Positions 45,506 to 54,622 of a stretch of 64,000 bases of DNA are shown here, one piece after another (position 1 is the stretch's first letter; every line of letters begins with the position of its first letter). Source of the DNA: Halomonas sp. GFAJ-1. GTDB taxonomy: Bacteria; Pseudomonadota; Gammaproteobacteria; Pseudomonadales; Halomonadaceae. Below the pieces are notes generated by a model. That model was not told where the DNA came from, did no database searches, and was given only the letters and a program-made list of their open reading frames with translations. The stretch lies in the NCBI GenBank assembly GCA_002966495.1, contig CP016490.1, positions 2,356,001 through 2,420,000 on the forward strand. The letters are read 5' to 3'. Both the position numbers and the translations under genes were made by a program.

Positions 45506-46518
45506 GCCTGGAGCAGCGTTGGCTAAAGGCGGCTTATGGGGCTAGCCCATGGCTGACGCCGCTCTATCCGCTGGGCGGTTTATACCGTTACCTTATGGCG
45601 CGTCGTGAAGCGAGCTATCGCGACGGAAAGAAGCCGGTTTGGCATGCGCCGGTACCGGTGATTGTGGTGGGCAACATCACCTTAGGTGGTACAGGAAAAT
45701 CCCCGTTGGTGTCGTGGCTTGCGCGCTGGCTGGTTAACCGGGGCTGGTCACCGGGTATTGTTACCCGGGGGTATGGGGGCAAGGCGGAGGCTTATCCGCT
45801 ATTCGTAACCCCTGAGACGGCGCCATCCCAAAGTGGCGATGAGCCACTTATGCTTGCTCAGCAAACGGGCTTACCCGTGGTGGCCGACCCTCTGCGCGCT
45901 CGGGGTGGCCAAGCGTTAGTGGAGATGGGGTGCGACATTCTGCTCAGTGACGATGGCCTGCAGCATTTGGCGCTAGGCCGAGATATTGAGCTTGTCGTTG
46001 TGGATGGCGCTCGGGGTCTTGGGAATGGACGCTGTCTTCCGGCAGGGCCTCTTCGGGAAGCCCCGAGCCGGTTAGCCCATGTAGATGCAGTGATTGTTAA
46101 TGGCGCGTTAGTTAAACCGCTGCCGATATCCCCAACCCCTATGCAGTTGGCCCCCCAGCGCTGGCGACGCTTGAGTGACGGTCAGCACCGCGAGCTGGCA
46201 CCGCTCCCTTTTAGCCTGCCAGTGCATGCCGTCGCGGGAATTGGTCATCCAGAACGATTTTTCAATACCCTGCATAGCTTGGGTGTAGAAGGGGAGATGC
46301 ATCCGTTAGCGGACCATCAGCAATTTAATTCAGAGGCGCTACAGTTTGGTGATCAGCGCCCTGTGGTGATGACCGCTAAAGATGCGGTGAAATGCAAAGA
46401 TATAGCGCCACCCGATAGCTGGGTGTTAGAGGTGGAAGCGGTACTTCCGCCATCGTTTGAACACTGGCTGGCAGCGAAGCTGTCAGCGCTTATTGAAAGG
46501 GGATGCACCAATGGATAA
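45502..46518 (+). CDS. lpxK: Tetraacyldisaccharide 4'-kinase LpxK
   Basis: A 338-residue membrane-associated kinase that makes lipid IVA. The P-loop GNITLGGTGKSP (58-69) and the SDDGLQHLALGRDIELVVVDG segment are family signatures. It overlaps msbA at its start and the Trm112-like gene at its end, so the lipid A genes are tightly coupled. Confidence 0.95.
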   Translation: MSLEQRWLKAAYGASPWLTPLYPLGGLYRYLMARREASYRDGKKPVWHAPVPVIVVGNITLGGTGKSPLVSWLARWLVNRGWSPGIVTRGYGGKAEAYPLFVTPETAPSQSGDEPLMLAQQTGLPVVADPLRARGGQALVEMGCDILLSDDGLQHLALGRDIELVVVDGARGLGNGRCLPAGPLREAPSRLAHVDAVIVNGALVKPLPISPTPMQLAPQRWRRLSDGQHRELAPLPFSLPVHAVAGIGHPERFFNTLHSLGVEGEMHPLADHQQFNSEALQFGDQRPVVMTAKDAVKCKDIAPPDSWVLEVEAVLPPSFEHWLAAKLSALIERGCTNG

Positions 46519-46720
46519 AGAACTACTGGCAATGCTAGTTTGCCCGTTGTGTAACGGCAAGCTTAAGTATGACCGTGAAGCTCAAGAGCTGTGCTGCTAT
46601 TACGATGGCCTTGCCTATCCCATTAGCGAGGGGATCCCGGTGATGCTGCCCGAGGAGGCACGGGTGATGGATGCCGATGAAAAACTGCATACGTCTCCAG
46701 GTCGAACAGGGGAAGCCTAA
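46511..46720 (+). CDS. ycaR: Trm112-family small protein (YcaR)
   Basis: A 69-residue Trm112-like zinc-ribbon protein: CPLC (11-14) is followed by cysteines at 28-29, then AYPISEGIPVMLPEEAR. In E. coli the homologue YcaR lies in the same lpxK-ycaR-kdsB order, but its role is unclear. The ATG at 46511 overlaps lpxK by 8 bases and follows GGGG; an 18-codon upstream extension inside lpxK is rejected. Confidence 0.9.
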   Translation: MDKELLAMLVCPLCNGKLKYDREAQELCCYYDGLAYPISEGIPVMLPEEARVMDADEKLHTSPGRTGEA

Positions 46721-47508
46721 TGTCAGCCGCTGAACCAGGTTTCATTGCTGTTGTGCCCGCCCGATATGGCTCCACTCGCTTGCCTGGTAAGCCGCTACTG
46801 GATATCGCCGGTGAACCCATGGTCGCCCATGTTTGGCGACGCGCCTGCCAAAGCCAGGCTAGCCGCGTGGTAGTTGCTACCGATGATGCGCGTATTCGGG
46901 ATGCCATGCTGCCTTATGGCGCAGAGGTAGTGATGACCCGGGCTGACCACCCGTCAGGCACAGATCGTCTGGCAGAAGTTGCCGAGCAGTTAGCCCTCGG
47001 TGAAGAGGAACTGGTGGTGAATGTTCAGGGCGATGAGCCGCTGATTCCTCCTATGCTAATCAACCAAGTGGCGCAACGTTTAGCTGATGACCCTGAAGCA
47101 GCCATCGCGACGCTTGCTGAGTCGATTAGCGATGTAGAAACTCTGTTTAACCCCAATGTTGTGAAAGTGGTTCGCTCGCTAGCTGGGCGGGCACTCTATT
47201 TTTCCCGCGCTCCTATTCCGTGGGATCGTGAGCACTTTCAAGCGCAGCCTGCGCTGCTTGCCACCGATGCCTGGCTGCGTCATATCGGGATTTATGCTTA
47301 CCGTGTGGGGTTCTTATCCGCCTACCGTGAACTTTCTCCCTCTGGCTTGGAGCAGCTTGAACAGTTAGAGCAGCTGCGGGCATTGCAGCATGGCTATGCT
47401 ATCCAAGTAGCGCTAGCCAGCACGGTGAACCCGCCGGGCGTCGACACCGCTGAAGACCTTGATAGGGTGAGAGCAATATTAGCGCAGCCAAGCGAAGGTG
47501 AGTTATGA
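46720..47508 (+). CDS. kdsB: CMP-KDO synthetase KdsB
   Basis: A 262-residue cytidylyltransferase that activates KDO for the inner core of lipopolysaccharide. It begins with a nucleotide-binding IAVVPARYGSTRLPGKPL, and VNVQGDEPLIPP and IGIYAYRVGFL are typical. It is slightly longer than in E. coli (248), from extra residues at both ends. Start and stop overlap its neighbours (TAATG and ATGA). Confidence 0.95.
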   Translation: MSAAEPGFIAVVPARYGSTRLPGKPLLDIAGEPMVAHVWRRACQSQASRVVVATDDARIRDAMLPYGAEVVMTRADHPSGTDRLAEVAEQLALGEEELVVNVQGDEPLIPPMLINQVAQRLADDPEAAIATLAESISDVETLFNPNVVKVVRSLAGRALYFSRAPIPWDREHFQAQPALLATDAWLRHIGIYAYRVGFLSAYRELSPSGLEQLEQLEQLRALQHGYAIQVALASTVNPPGVDTAEDLDRVRAILAQPSEGEL

Positions 47509-47972
47509 AGCGTGTACTGTTTGTTTGCTTAGGTAATATTTGCCGTTCACCCACGGCCGAAGGTGTGTTTCAGCACGCGGTGGATGAAGCAGGGCTAAGA
47601 GGGCAAATCGACGTTGACTCTTGTGGGGTGGGTGATTGGCATGTCGGTAAAGCACCAGACGAGCGGGCCCAGCTGGCGGCAAAGCGTCGTGGTGTGGATA
47701 TTAGCCATCTGCGTGGGCGTCAGCTAAGTGCCAGCGATTTCCTAGCGTTCGATTATGTGCTGGCGATGGATCATGCCAACTTACAGGCAATGCGAGCGCT
47801 TAAGCCTGCGGAGAGTCGTGCGCATGTGGGGCTGTTTTTAGCTTTTGCGGGCACCCCTGATGCGGAAGTGCCAGACCCTTACTATGGGGGGGATGAGGGC
47901 TTCGAAAGCGTTCTTAATATGATCGAAACTGCTTCAGCTGGGCTTATTGCCGAGTTAACGGGTAAACGTTAA
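47505..47972 (+). CDS. Low-molecular-weight protein tyrosine phosphatase
   Basis: A 155-residue cysteine phosphatase. The active-site loop C8-LGNIC-R14-S15 and the general-acid aspartate in VPDPYYGG are intact. Such enzymes reverse tyrosine-kinase signalling, often in capsule synthesis. Here it is coupled by a 4-base overlap to kdsB and followed by murB, as in Pseudomonas, and its substrate is unknown. Confidence 0.92.
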   Translation: MKRVLFVCLGNICRSPTAEGVFQHAVDEAGLRGQIDVDSCGVGDWHVGKAPDERAQLAAKRRGVDISHLRGRQLSASDFLAFDYVLAMDHANLQAMRALKPAESRAHVGLFLAFAGTPDAEVPDPYYGGDEGFESVLNMIETASAGLIAELTGKR

Positions 47973-47975
47973 GGC

Positions 47976-48983
47976 ATGCTAACTATTCAAGCGCATGTTG
48001 ATTTGACCGCTGCTAATACGCTGCGTCTGCCGTGTTATGCCGAGCGGTTTGCAGCGCCTCATACGCTATGCGCTTTGCAGGCGGTGCTTCGCCAAGCCGC
48101 TTTGCAGCAGTGGCCTGTCACCCTACTGGGCGGCGGCAGTAACGTACTGCTGCCGCCTCAATTGAACGGTATTGTGGTTCGCCCCTCGCTTCATCAATGG
48201 TGGCTTGAAACCCAGGGTGATGATGAGGTGGTGGCCTATGTGGGTGCAGGCGTCAACTGGCATTCATTGGTGATGGCGTTAGCGGCGCGGGGGTTGTGGG
48301 GAACTGAAAACCTTGCGCTTATTCCCGGACGTTGCGGCGCGGCGCCGGTGCAGAACATTGGGGCTTATGGCGTTGAGCTAAAAGATGTGCTGCAGGGTGT
48401 GCAAATTGTCGACGTTGCGTCGGGTAATGTGCGCTGGCTGAGTGCTGCCGAGTGCCAGTTTGGCTACCGCGATAGCCTCTTCAAAAATGCGTTGGCGGGC
48501 AGCGTTGTGATTACTCAGCTGGCGCTGCGTCTTTCAAGGCAGCCTAACCCGAAACTGCACTACGGAGACTTGGCATCACGTTTGCATTCGCAGCCCACCC
48601 CTTTGGCGATTGCCGAAGCAGTGTGTGCCGTGCGTCAAGCAAAGTTACCTGATCCCGAGGTACTGGCTAACGCGGGTAGTTTTTTTAAAAACCCGCTCGT
48701 TAGCCTGTCTCATGCTGAGCAGTTACTTCAACAGAACCCTGCTATGCCACATTTTCCCCAACCAGATGGGCAGATTAAACTGGCAGCGGGGTGGTTAATA
48801 GATCAGTGCGGCTTAAAGGGGATGTGTGAGGGGAGCTTTGGTGTGCATGCTCACCAGGCCTTGGTGTTGGTACATCTTGGCGGAGGCGACCGCGTTGGCT
48901 TATTGCAGTTTGCCGAGCGAATTGTTAATGAGGTAAGCGCACGTTTTGGCGTAGAGCTTGAACCCGAGCCTAGAACTGTATAG
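47976..48983 (+). CDS. murB: UDP-N-acetylenolpyruvoylglucosamine reductase MurB
   Basis: A 335-residue FAD enzyme that completes UDP-MurNAc. LLGGGSNVLLP and LALIPGRCGAAPVQNIGAYGVEL are the FAD-binding signatures, and NAGSFFKNP carries the catalytic serine. The length and the YRDSLFK tyrosine loop place it in type I (E. coli-like). It lies 3 bases after the phosphatase gene and ends the run that began at msbA. Confidence 0.95.
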   Translation: MLTIQAHVDLTAANTLRLPCYAERFAAPHTLCALQAVLRQAALQQWPVTLLGGGSNVLLPPQLNGIVVRPSLHQWWLETQGDDEVVAYVGAGVNWHSLVMALAARGLWGTENLALIPGRCGAAPVQNIGAYGVELKDVLQGVQIVDVASGNVRWLSAAECQFGYRDSLFKNALAGSVVITQLALRLSRQPNPKLHYGDLASRLHSQPTPLAIAEAVCAVRQAKLPDPEVLANAGSFFKNPLVSLSHAEQLLQQNPAMPHFPQPDGQIKLAAGWLIDQCGLKGMCEGSFGVHAHQALVLVHLGGGDRVGLLQFAERIVNEVSARFGVELEPEPRTV

Positions 48984-48996
48984 CCAAAACGCCAGC

Positions 48997-49030
48997 CATA
49001 AAAAACCCCGCCGAGGCGGGGTTTTTTATG
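48997..49030. terminator. Bidirectional terminator between murB and rne
   Basis: A 15-bp inverted repeat (48997-49011 with 49016-49030), with a CCCCGC/GCGGGG core flanked by six A on one side and six T on the other. It serves convergent murB and rne. Confidence 0.94.
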
Positions 49031-49040
49031 GCGCTAAGGC

Positions 49041-52000
49041 TTACTCTTGAGCAGCGTTTTGCGCTTGCTGCTTACGTAGCTCACGCGGGTCGTTGTGCGC
49101 GCGACTACGGCGCCGACGGCTTGGCTTCGGTGTTTCTTCCTTAGCGGCCGTTGACGCATCCTCAGTTTCTTTCTGCTCTGCCACGGGCGCCTCTTCAGGC
49201 TGCGGGGTGTCGCTTTGCGGTGAAGCCACAGGCGCTGATTTTTCTGGCACTGACGCTTCAGCGGCGGCTGCATTTTCTACCGGCGTAGTCGTTGGAGCGC
49301 TGGCTTGAGTTGCTGCAACTTTATCAGCATTCGCCTCGTTGGCCTTCGCCTCATCAGCTACCGGCTCGGCGATAGCTGCCGTTTCGGTCGCGCGCTCTTC
49401 TGATCCTGTTTCAGAGGCTTTAACATCCTCAGCCGCTGCTTCATTCTGCTGGGTGTCGGTAGGCTCAGGTTCCTGTGCCGCTTCGGCAGGCTTCGGTTCG
49501 CTGTCGGCCACTGGCGCTGTTTTAGGCTGCTCAGGTGCCTCGGCTGGCTGAGACTCTTCTGCTTCTTGAGAAGCCGCAGGCTTGGGTGTCTCCTCAAGCT
49601 CAGCTTTGGCCGTATCGCTGGCAGATTCATTGGCGATAGGTTGGCTCTCATCACCTGCTGCAGTCTCTTGTGCAGGCTGCTCTGCCTGCGGCTTACGACG
49701 CTGATGCGTTGCTTTGCGGGCCTTTTCGGCTGGCTTCGCAGGCTGCTCTGCTGTTGTCTCTTCGCCGTTTTCGACATCAGACGCTTGAGCGGCTTGGCTG
49801 CTTGTTGAGTCAACGGGCGCTGCTGGAGACGTCTCTTGTGTTGCAGAGGCCGTTGGCTGGCTCTCCGTGCTTGGCACGGCTTGGGTTGTGCCCTCTACTG
49901 TGGCCACTGCTTTAAGTGCGGCCTCAGCCTGGAGCTTTTGCTGCTCGGCTTCAGACTGCGGGTTGATGGCCTGCTTGCGTGAGCGGTTGCGCGGGTTGTT
50001 GCGTGTGCGCTTTGGCGTGCCATCATCCTGCGGGGCAGGTGGCTGCTTGCTCTCTTGCTTTTCCTCGCCGTCGGCAGCGTTGCGTGGTTCATCGCTCTTG
50101 GCTTTTTCATCACGCGGCTTGCTATCCCGTGGCTTGCTGTCGCGGGATTTTTGCTCTCTTGCTTGGTCGCGCTGAGTGTCACGACGACTCTCAGGCTGAG
50201 CGGACGCTGCCTCATGCGGGGCGTCAGTGCTATTGCCTGAAGGCTCTTTTGCGCTTTGGCGACTGCTCTTATTGCTACTGTCTTGAGGCTTGCTGTCTTC
50301 GTTCTGCGGATGACGGCGACGATTACGCGTACGGTTAGGGCCGCTACGCTTGTCGTTAGCATCATCGCCAGCAGGGGTGCTACGGGACTGAGTGTTGCTG
50401 CGCTGCTCGCTCTTCCCGGCGCTCTCGCTGCTTTCGCGGGTTTGCCTGGGCTTATTATCGGTGCTGCGGGTGCTTTTGGGCGCGCTCCGCTCAGCCGACT
50501 TCCGCGGGGCGGGTGCCTCAGCAGCCGGTTGTTGAGTGCTACTGTCTTCACCACCCAACAGCTTGGCGAAACCACGAATGAAACGGCCAATCACGCTGGG
50601 CTGCTCATCGGCGGCGGGGGCTGGCGTGGGTGTCGCTGCTGCCGTTACTTTTGCAGGCGCTTCTTCTGTCTGTAGCGAAACAGGTGCAGGGGCGTTATGC
50701 GTGACACTCTTTACGGCTGCTTCAGCACGCTGGGTGGGTGGCGTGAAGCTTGGGTCGGGCTCTTTGCCAACGTCAGTGTCGGTGGAAATTTCAAAGCTGG
50801 AAAGCGCCTGGCTGTCGTCTTCATCGAGATGGTCATCGCGGAACCGCTGAACATCGTAATGGGGCGTGTCCATGTCAGGATTCGGTAGTAGCACTACGCG
50901 CACACCCTGGCGGGACTCGATATCAGCCAGCACGCTGCGTTTTTCGTTGAGCAGGTAGGTGGCCACTGGTACCGGCAAAATGGCGCGGATCTGTGCGCTG
51001 CGCTCTTTCATGGCTTCTTCTTCAATCAGGCGCATGATAGAGAGTGACAGAGAGCGAACGTCGCGTATCGTGCCTTGACCGTTACAGCGCGGGCAAACCA
51101 CGCCGCTGGTTTCGCCTAAGGAGGGGCGCAACCGCTGGCGCGACATTTCCATTAGGCCAAAGCGCGAAATGCGGCCAATCTGCACCCGTGCTCGGTCCAG
51201 TTTCAGCGCGTCGCGCATGCGGTTTTCCACTTCCCGCTGGTTGCGCGCAGGGCCCATGTCGATAAAGTCGATAACGACAAGGCCGCCAATATCCCGCAAA
51301 CGCAGCTGGCGGGCGATCTCGTCAGCGGCTTCGGAGTTGGTTTGTAAGGCGGTTTCTTCGATATCGCTACCGCGGGTGGCGCGAGCGGAGTTGATATCGA
51401 TGGAGACCAGCGCTTCAGTGTGGTCGATAACGATAGAACCACCAGAGGGCAGTTTAACTTCCCGCTGGTAGGCGGTTTCTATCTGCGACTCAATCTGGAA
51501 GCGTGAAAACAGCGGAACTTCATCTACGTATAGTTTGATTTTCTGCTGATAAGAGGGCATTACCTGACGGATAAAGCCCAGGGCTTCCTCGTGAATTTCA
51601 GGGCTATCGATGAGTACTTCACCAATATCTTGGCGAAGATAGTCGCGCATGGCGCGAATAATGACATTGGATTCACGGTAAATCAGGAAAGGCGCTGAGC
51701 GTTTGCCCGCTTCAGTGGTGATGGACTCCCAAACCTGCACTAGGTAGTCCAGGTCCCACTGCAGCTCTTCTGAGCTGCGGCCAATGCCAGCGGTGCGCAC
51801 GATCAGACCCATCTTGTCGGGCACAGTGAGCTGGCCCATGGCGTCTTTTAGCTGGCTGCGGTCATCACCCTCAATGCGGCGAGAAATCCCCCCCGCACGT
51901 GGGTTATTAGGCATCAGTACTAAAAAACGACCCGCTAAGCTGATGAACGTTGTCAGAGCGGCGCCTTTGTTGCCGCGCTCCTCTTTGTCCACCTGAACGA

Positions 52001-52295
52001 TGACTTCCTGGCCCTCTTTAAGCACTTCTTTAATGCTGGGGCGGCCAGAGACATCTTTAATAAAGTACTCGCGGGAGATCTCTTTTAACGGCAAAAAGCC
52101 GTGGCGCTCGGCGCCAAAATCTACAAACGCGGCTTCAAGGGAGGGTTCGACACGGGTGATTTTGCCACGATATATGTTGGCTTTTTTCTGTTCCCGAGCG
52201 CCTGATTCGATATCCAGGTCGTAAAGGCGTTGTCCATCTACCAGCGCAACCCGCAGCTCTTCTGGCTGGGTTGCGTTAATCAGCATCCGTTTCAT
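49041..52295 (-). CDS. rne: Ribonuclease E
   Basis: A 1084-residue endoribonuclease, core of the RNA degradosome. The N-terminal catalytic half (to about residue 510) starts MKRMLINATQ, contains an S1 domain (about 35-120), the DNase I-like IDINSARATRG and VIDFIDM motifs, and the zinc link C401-P-R-C404. The C-terminal half (about 520-1084) is disordered, with Arg-rich stretches likely to bind RNA and long Ala/Glu/Pro-rich runs. The tail contains RAHNDPRELR; an NDPR motif has, as I recall, been linked to PNPase binding in Pseudomonas. The start is ATG 52295, as in E. coli. Confidence 0.95.
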   Translation of the reverse strand: MKRMLINATQPEELRVALVDGQRLYDLDIESGAREQKKANIYRGKITRVEPSLEAAFVDFGAERHGFLPLKEISREYFIKDVSGRPSIKEVLKEGQEVIVQVDKEERGNKGAALTTFISLAGRFLVLMPNNPRAGGISRRIEGDDRSQLKDAMGQLTVPDKMGLIVRTAGIGRSSEELQWDLDYLVQVWESITTEAGKRSAPFLIYRESNVIIRAMRDYLRQDIGEVLIDSPEIHEEALGFIRQVMPSYQQKIKLYVDEVPLFSRFQIESQIETAYQREVKLPSGGSIVIDHTEALVSIDINSARATRGSDIEETALQTNSEAADEIARQLRLRDIGGLVVIDFIDMGPARNQREVENRMRDALKLDRARVQIGRISRFGLMEMSRQRLRPSLGETSGVVCPRCNGQGTIRDVRSLSLSIMRLIEEEAMKERSAQIRAILPVPVATYLLNEKRSVLADIESRQGVRVVLLPNPDMDTPHYDVQRFRDDHLDEDDSQALSSFEISTDTDVGKEPDPSFTPPTQRAEAAVKSVTHNAPAPVSLQTEEAPAKVTAAATPTPAPAADEQPSVIGRFIRGFAKLLGGEDSSTQQPAAEAPAPRKSAERSAPKSTRSTDNKPRQTRESSESAGKSEQRSNTQSRSTPAGDDANDKRSGPNRTRNRRRHPQNEDSKPQDSSNKSSRQSAKEPSGNSTDAPHEAASAQPESRRDTQRDQAREQKSRDSKPRDSKPRDEKAKSDEPRNAADGEEKQESKQPPAPQDDGTPKRTRNNPRNRSRKQAINPQSEAEQQKLQAEAALKAVATVEGTTQAVPSTESQPTASATQETSPAAPVDSTSSQAAQASDVENGEETTAEQPAKPAEKARKATHQRRKPQAEQPAQETAAGDESQPIANESASDTAKAELEETPKPAASQEAEESQPAEAPEQPKTAPVADSEPKPAEAAQEPEPTDTQQNEAAAEDVKASETGSEERATETAAIAEPVADEAKANEANADKVAATQASAPTTTPVENAAAAEASVPEKSAPVASPQSDTPQPEEAPVAEQKETEDASTAAKEETPKPSRRRRSRAHNDPRELRKQQAQNAAQE

Positions 52296-52877
52296 AGTGT
52301 CTCGCATAGCGTTGCGTGCCGACGAGCCGTCTAAGCGTGGCGTAGACGAATCGCTGGGTGCTGCGTGCTTGTGCTCGGCGCATTGCTATGCTGACGCATT
52401 AAGCCGGGAAGGCATCATTGCCGACCCGGCTGAAAGGGCGTTGAGTACGTGGCGGAGGCAAGACATGTTTCGGTGGCTGTCACGTCCATCCGGCCCTGCT
52501 GACACCGCCAACACCTGGCATTCATCGATTCGCCAACGCCGGCCATCAGCACAGCGTTGATCATTGCGCTCCGAGAAGCCCCCTTTTATGACGTGCAGGG
52601 AAGCTACTAGGAGCGTGACGTTTTTAAACAAGCCTGCCATTACGGGCGAGGCTTTAGCGTATCTGACGCAGAAATTACGAGCGGCAGAGTGACTGTTTTC
52701 TCAATACGTTATTTCAGTACGTGCTTTTAATACGTTGGGGGGTGGGTAATGCGTACACTAACCTATCACCCCATGCTCTGACCTGCGTGTTAGTCGGGCA
52801 GGTGCTTGGCTTAACCGTGGAAGCTAACGTGTAATAAAACGGTTATCTACACGTTATCCACGCTAAACCGATGAGCG
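52296..52877 (-). promoter_or_regulatory. Long structured rne 5' leader
   Basis: With the promoter below, the rne mRNA would have a leader of about 580 bases. It holds a strong hairpin at 52402-52431: outer 7-bp stem AGCCGGG/CCCGGCT, a small internal loop, inner GGCA/TGCC stem, TCAT loop. In E. coli, RNase E controls its own mRNA through hairpins in a 361-base leader. An equivalent element here is inference. No gene is seen in this stretch. Confidence 0.55.
52825..52862. repeat. 9-bp inverted repeat overlapping two DnaA-box-like sites
   Basis: TAACGTGTA (52825-52833) and TACACGTTA (52848-52856) are perfect inverted copies 14 bases apart. TTATCTACA (52843-52851) and TTATCCACG (52854-52862) each differ by one base from the DnaA box TTATNCACA and are spaced 11 bases start to start. 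They lie just downstream of the predicted rne start point. Confidence 0.5.
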
Positions 52878-52883
52878 TTTTGG

Positions 52884-52912
52884 AATATAACAGTAAAGAC
52901 AACTACCAGCAA
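52884..52912 (-). promoter_or_regulatory. Candidate rne promoter
   Basis: On the minus strand TTGCTG (52912-52907), a 17-base spacer and TATATT (52889-52884) form a good sigma70-type promoter directed at rne. Transcription would start near 52877. Confidence 0.5.
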
Positions 52913-52991
52913 TTGACGCAATGCCCATTGGTCTACGTTAGAATGCCGTTTTTAGCCTGACGTTAGAAAATCATACCAGGAGTGCGCGGCA

Positions 52992-53933
52992 ATGGCCGAA
53001 GGGCGCGAAGTACAGTGGGTGGATATCGCCCCGGAGCAGGCGGGTCAGCGAATTGATAATTTTTTGATGACCCGGCTAAAAGGAGCGCCACGTGCGTTGA
53101 TCTATCGCATCGTACGTAAAGGTGAGGTAAGGGTTAATAAAAAACGCGTTAAAGTCGATTACCGGCTGCAGGCAGGAGATTTGGTGCGCGTACCGCCGCT
53201 GCGCCTAGCCCCGCGAGAGGCGGTAAAAGAGGTGAGTGATAATTTGCGCGACCTGCTGATTGGTAGCGTGATTATGGAAGGCCCCGATTGGATGGTGCTT
53301 AATAAGCCTTCTGGGTTGGCGGTTCACGGTGGCAGCGGCGTAAAAATTGGCTTAATCGAAGCGCTTAGGCAAGTCCGAGACGATCTTACCTTCTTAGAGC
53401 TTGTGCACCGATTAGACCGTGATACGTCCGGCTGTCTGCTGCTGGCGAAATCCCGCGATGCGCTGGTAACCCTGAATGAGTCTTTGAAGAAGCATGCAAT
53501 GGACAAGCGCTACCTGGCGTTGGTCAATGGCCGGTGGCCAGCGCGGAAAACGTATGTAGGCGCTCGATTAGACCGTTTTGATGCCGGAAACGGCGAGCGT
53601 CGGGTGCGAGTTGATCCCAACGGCAAAGTGTCGCGCACCCTGTTCTCAGTCGTCGAGACATTCGAGAAAGCCACCCTTGTTGAAGCTGAACCCGTGACGG
53701 GGCGTACGCACCAGATTCGCGTGCATGCCGCCCATGCGGGGCATGCGCTGCTGGGCGACGACAAATATTCGACCCGTGAAAGTGTGCATATGACTCAGCA
53801 ATTGAAAGTGGATCGGCTGTTTTTACACGCACGTGCTTTAACGTTTCCTGAGCCGGGCAATGGTCGGCCTGTGACGGTGAAGGCGCCCCTGCCAGAAGCG
53901 TTGGAAGCAGCGCTGCAGCGGGCTCGGCGATAA
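52992..53933 (+). CDS. rluC: 23S rRNA pseudouridine synthase RluC
   Basis: A 313-residue pseudouridine synthase. An N-terminal S4 RNA-binding domain (about 18-75) precedes the catalytic domain, where HRLDRDTSG holds the catalytic aspartate D142. RluC modifies positions 955, 2504 and 2580 of E. coli 23S rRNA. It is divergent from rne, as in E. coli and Pseudomonas, which separates it from RluD. AGGAG lies 9 bases before the ATG. Confidence 0.93.
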   Translation: MAEGREVQWVDIAPEQAGQRIDNFLMTRLKGAPRALIYRIVRKGEVRVNKKRVKVDYRLQAGDLVRVPPLRLAPREAVKEVSDNLRDLLIGSVIMEGPDWMVLNKPSGLAVHGGSGVKIGLIEALRQVRDDLTFLELVHRLDRDTSGCLLLAKSRDALVTLNESLKKHAMDKRYLALVNGRWPARKTYVGARLDRFDAGNGERRVRVDPNGKVSRTLFSVVETFEKATLVEAEPVTGRTHQIRVHAAHAGHALLGDDKYSTRESVHMTQQLKVDRLFLHARALTFPEPGNGRPVTVKAPLPEALEAALQRARR

Positions 53934-53942
53934 GGAACCCGT

Positions 53943-54593
53943 ATGCGTTACGAACTGATTATTTTTGACTGGGATGGCACCCTGATGAATTCGGTGCCTA
54001 AAATTGTTGCCTGCATGCAGGCGGCAGCTGTGGATGCGGAGTGGGATGCACTGAGCGTTAGCGCTATTGAGGATATTATTGGCCTGGGGCTACCCGAGGC
54101 GATCAATAAGCTTTGCCCGGGAATCGGGCCAGTGCAGGCAGAGCTGCTGCGGCAGCGCTATGCCCACCATTTTGTTCACTCCGATACCACCCCAATGCCG
54201 TTTTTTGAAGGCGTGGACGCTCAGATAGCGCGTTTGCGGCAGCGCGAGCAGCAGCGGCTAGCGGTGGCGACAGGAAAAAGTCGTCGCGGTCTTGATCGTG
54301 TGTTTGCCGAAACGGGCAGTGGTGGATGGTTTGACGCTAGCCGAACGGCAGATGAAACGCGCTCGAAACCTCATCCGCAAATGCTTAGCGAGTTGTTGGA
54401 GGAACTCGCTATTCCTGTTGAGCGTGCGGTGATGGTTGGGGACACCGAATACGACATGGAAATGGCCAGAGCCATTGGTATGGACCGCGTAGCGGTGACC
54501 TATGGTGTTCATACGCCGTCTCGCTTAGCGCTAAGTCAGCCTCGCTGGGTGGCGCATAATATTAGTGAGCTTTTTGATTGGCTATACGGCTAA
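53943..54593 (+). CDS. HAD-superfamily phosphatase (HAD-IA)
   Basis: A 216-residue hydrolase of the phosphoglycolate-phosphatase-like HAD group. Motif I is FDWDGT (nucleophile D9, acid D11), motif II lies in AVATGK, and motif IV is VGDTEYDMEMA. The helical cap (about 20-90) is of the HAD-IA type. The substrate is unknown. It lies 9 bases after rluC and before the S49 peptidase, an arrangement shared with Pseudomonas. Confidence 0.9.
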   Translation: MRYELIIFDWDGTLMNSVPKIVACMQAAAVDAEWDALSVSAIEDIIGLGLPEAINKLCPGIGPVQAELLRQRYAHHFVHSDTTPMPFFEGVDAQIARLRQREQQRLAVATGKSRRGLDRVFAETGSGGWFDASRTADETRSKPHPQMLSELLEELAIPVERAVMVGDTEYDMEMARAIGMDRVAVTYGVHTPSRLALSQPRWVAHNISELFDWLYG

Positions 54594-54622
54594 CCTCACT
54601 CCGGCACAGTTAAGGGCAGTTT

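Noticed and set aside
49895..50590. Long alternative frames, including 231 codons, within rne
   Set aside because: The disordered Ala/Glu/Pro/Arg-rich half of RNase E has few stop codons in other frames; the RNase E frame is clearly the real one.
49100..50600. Repetitive-looking GCT/GCC-rich region that might be a repeat array
   Set aside because: It is low-complexity coding sequence for the RNase E tail, with no exact repeat unit; not CRISPR.
52913..52944. TTGACG and TAGAAT as an rluC promoter
   Set aside because: The spacer is 20 bases, too long for a confident sigma70 call, so it was not listed as a feature.
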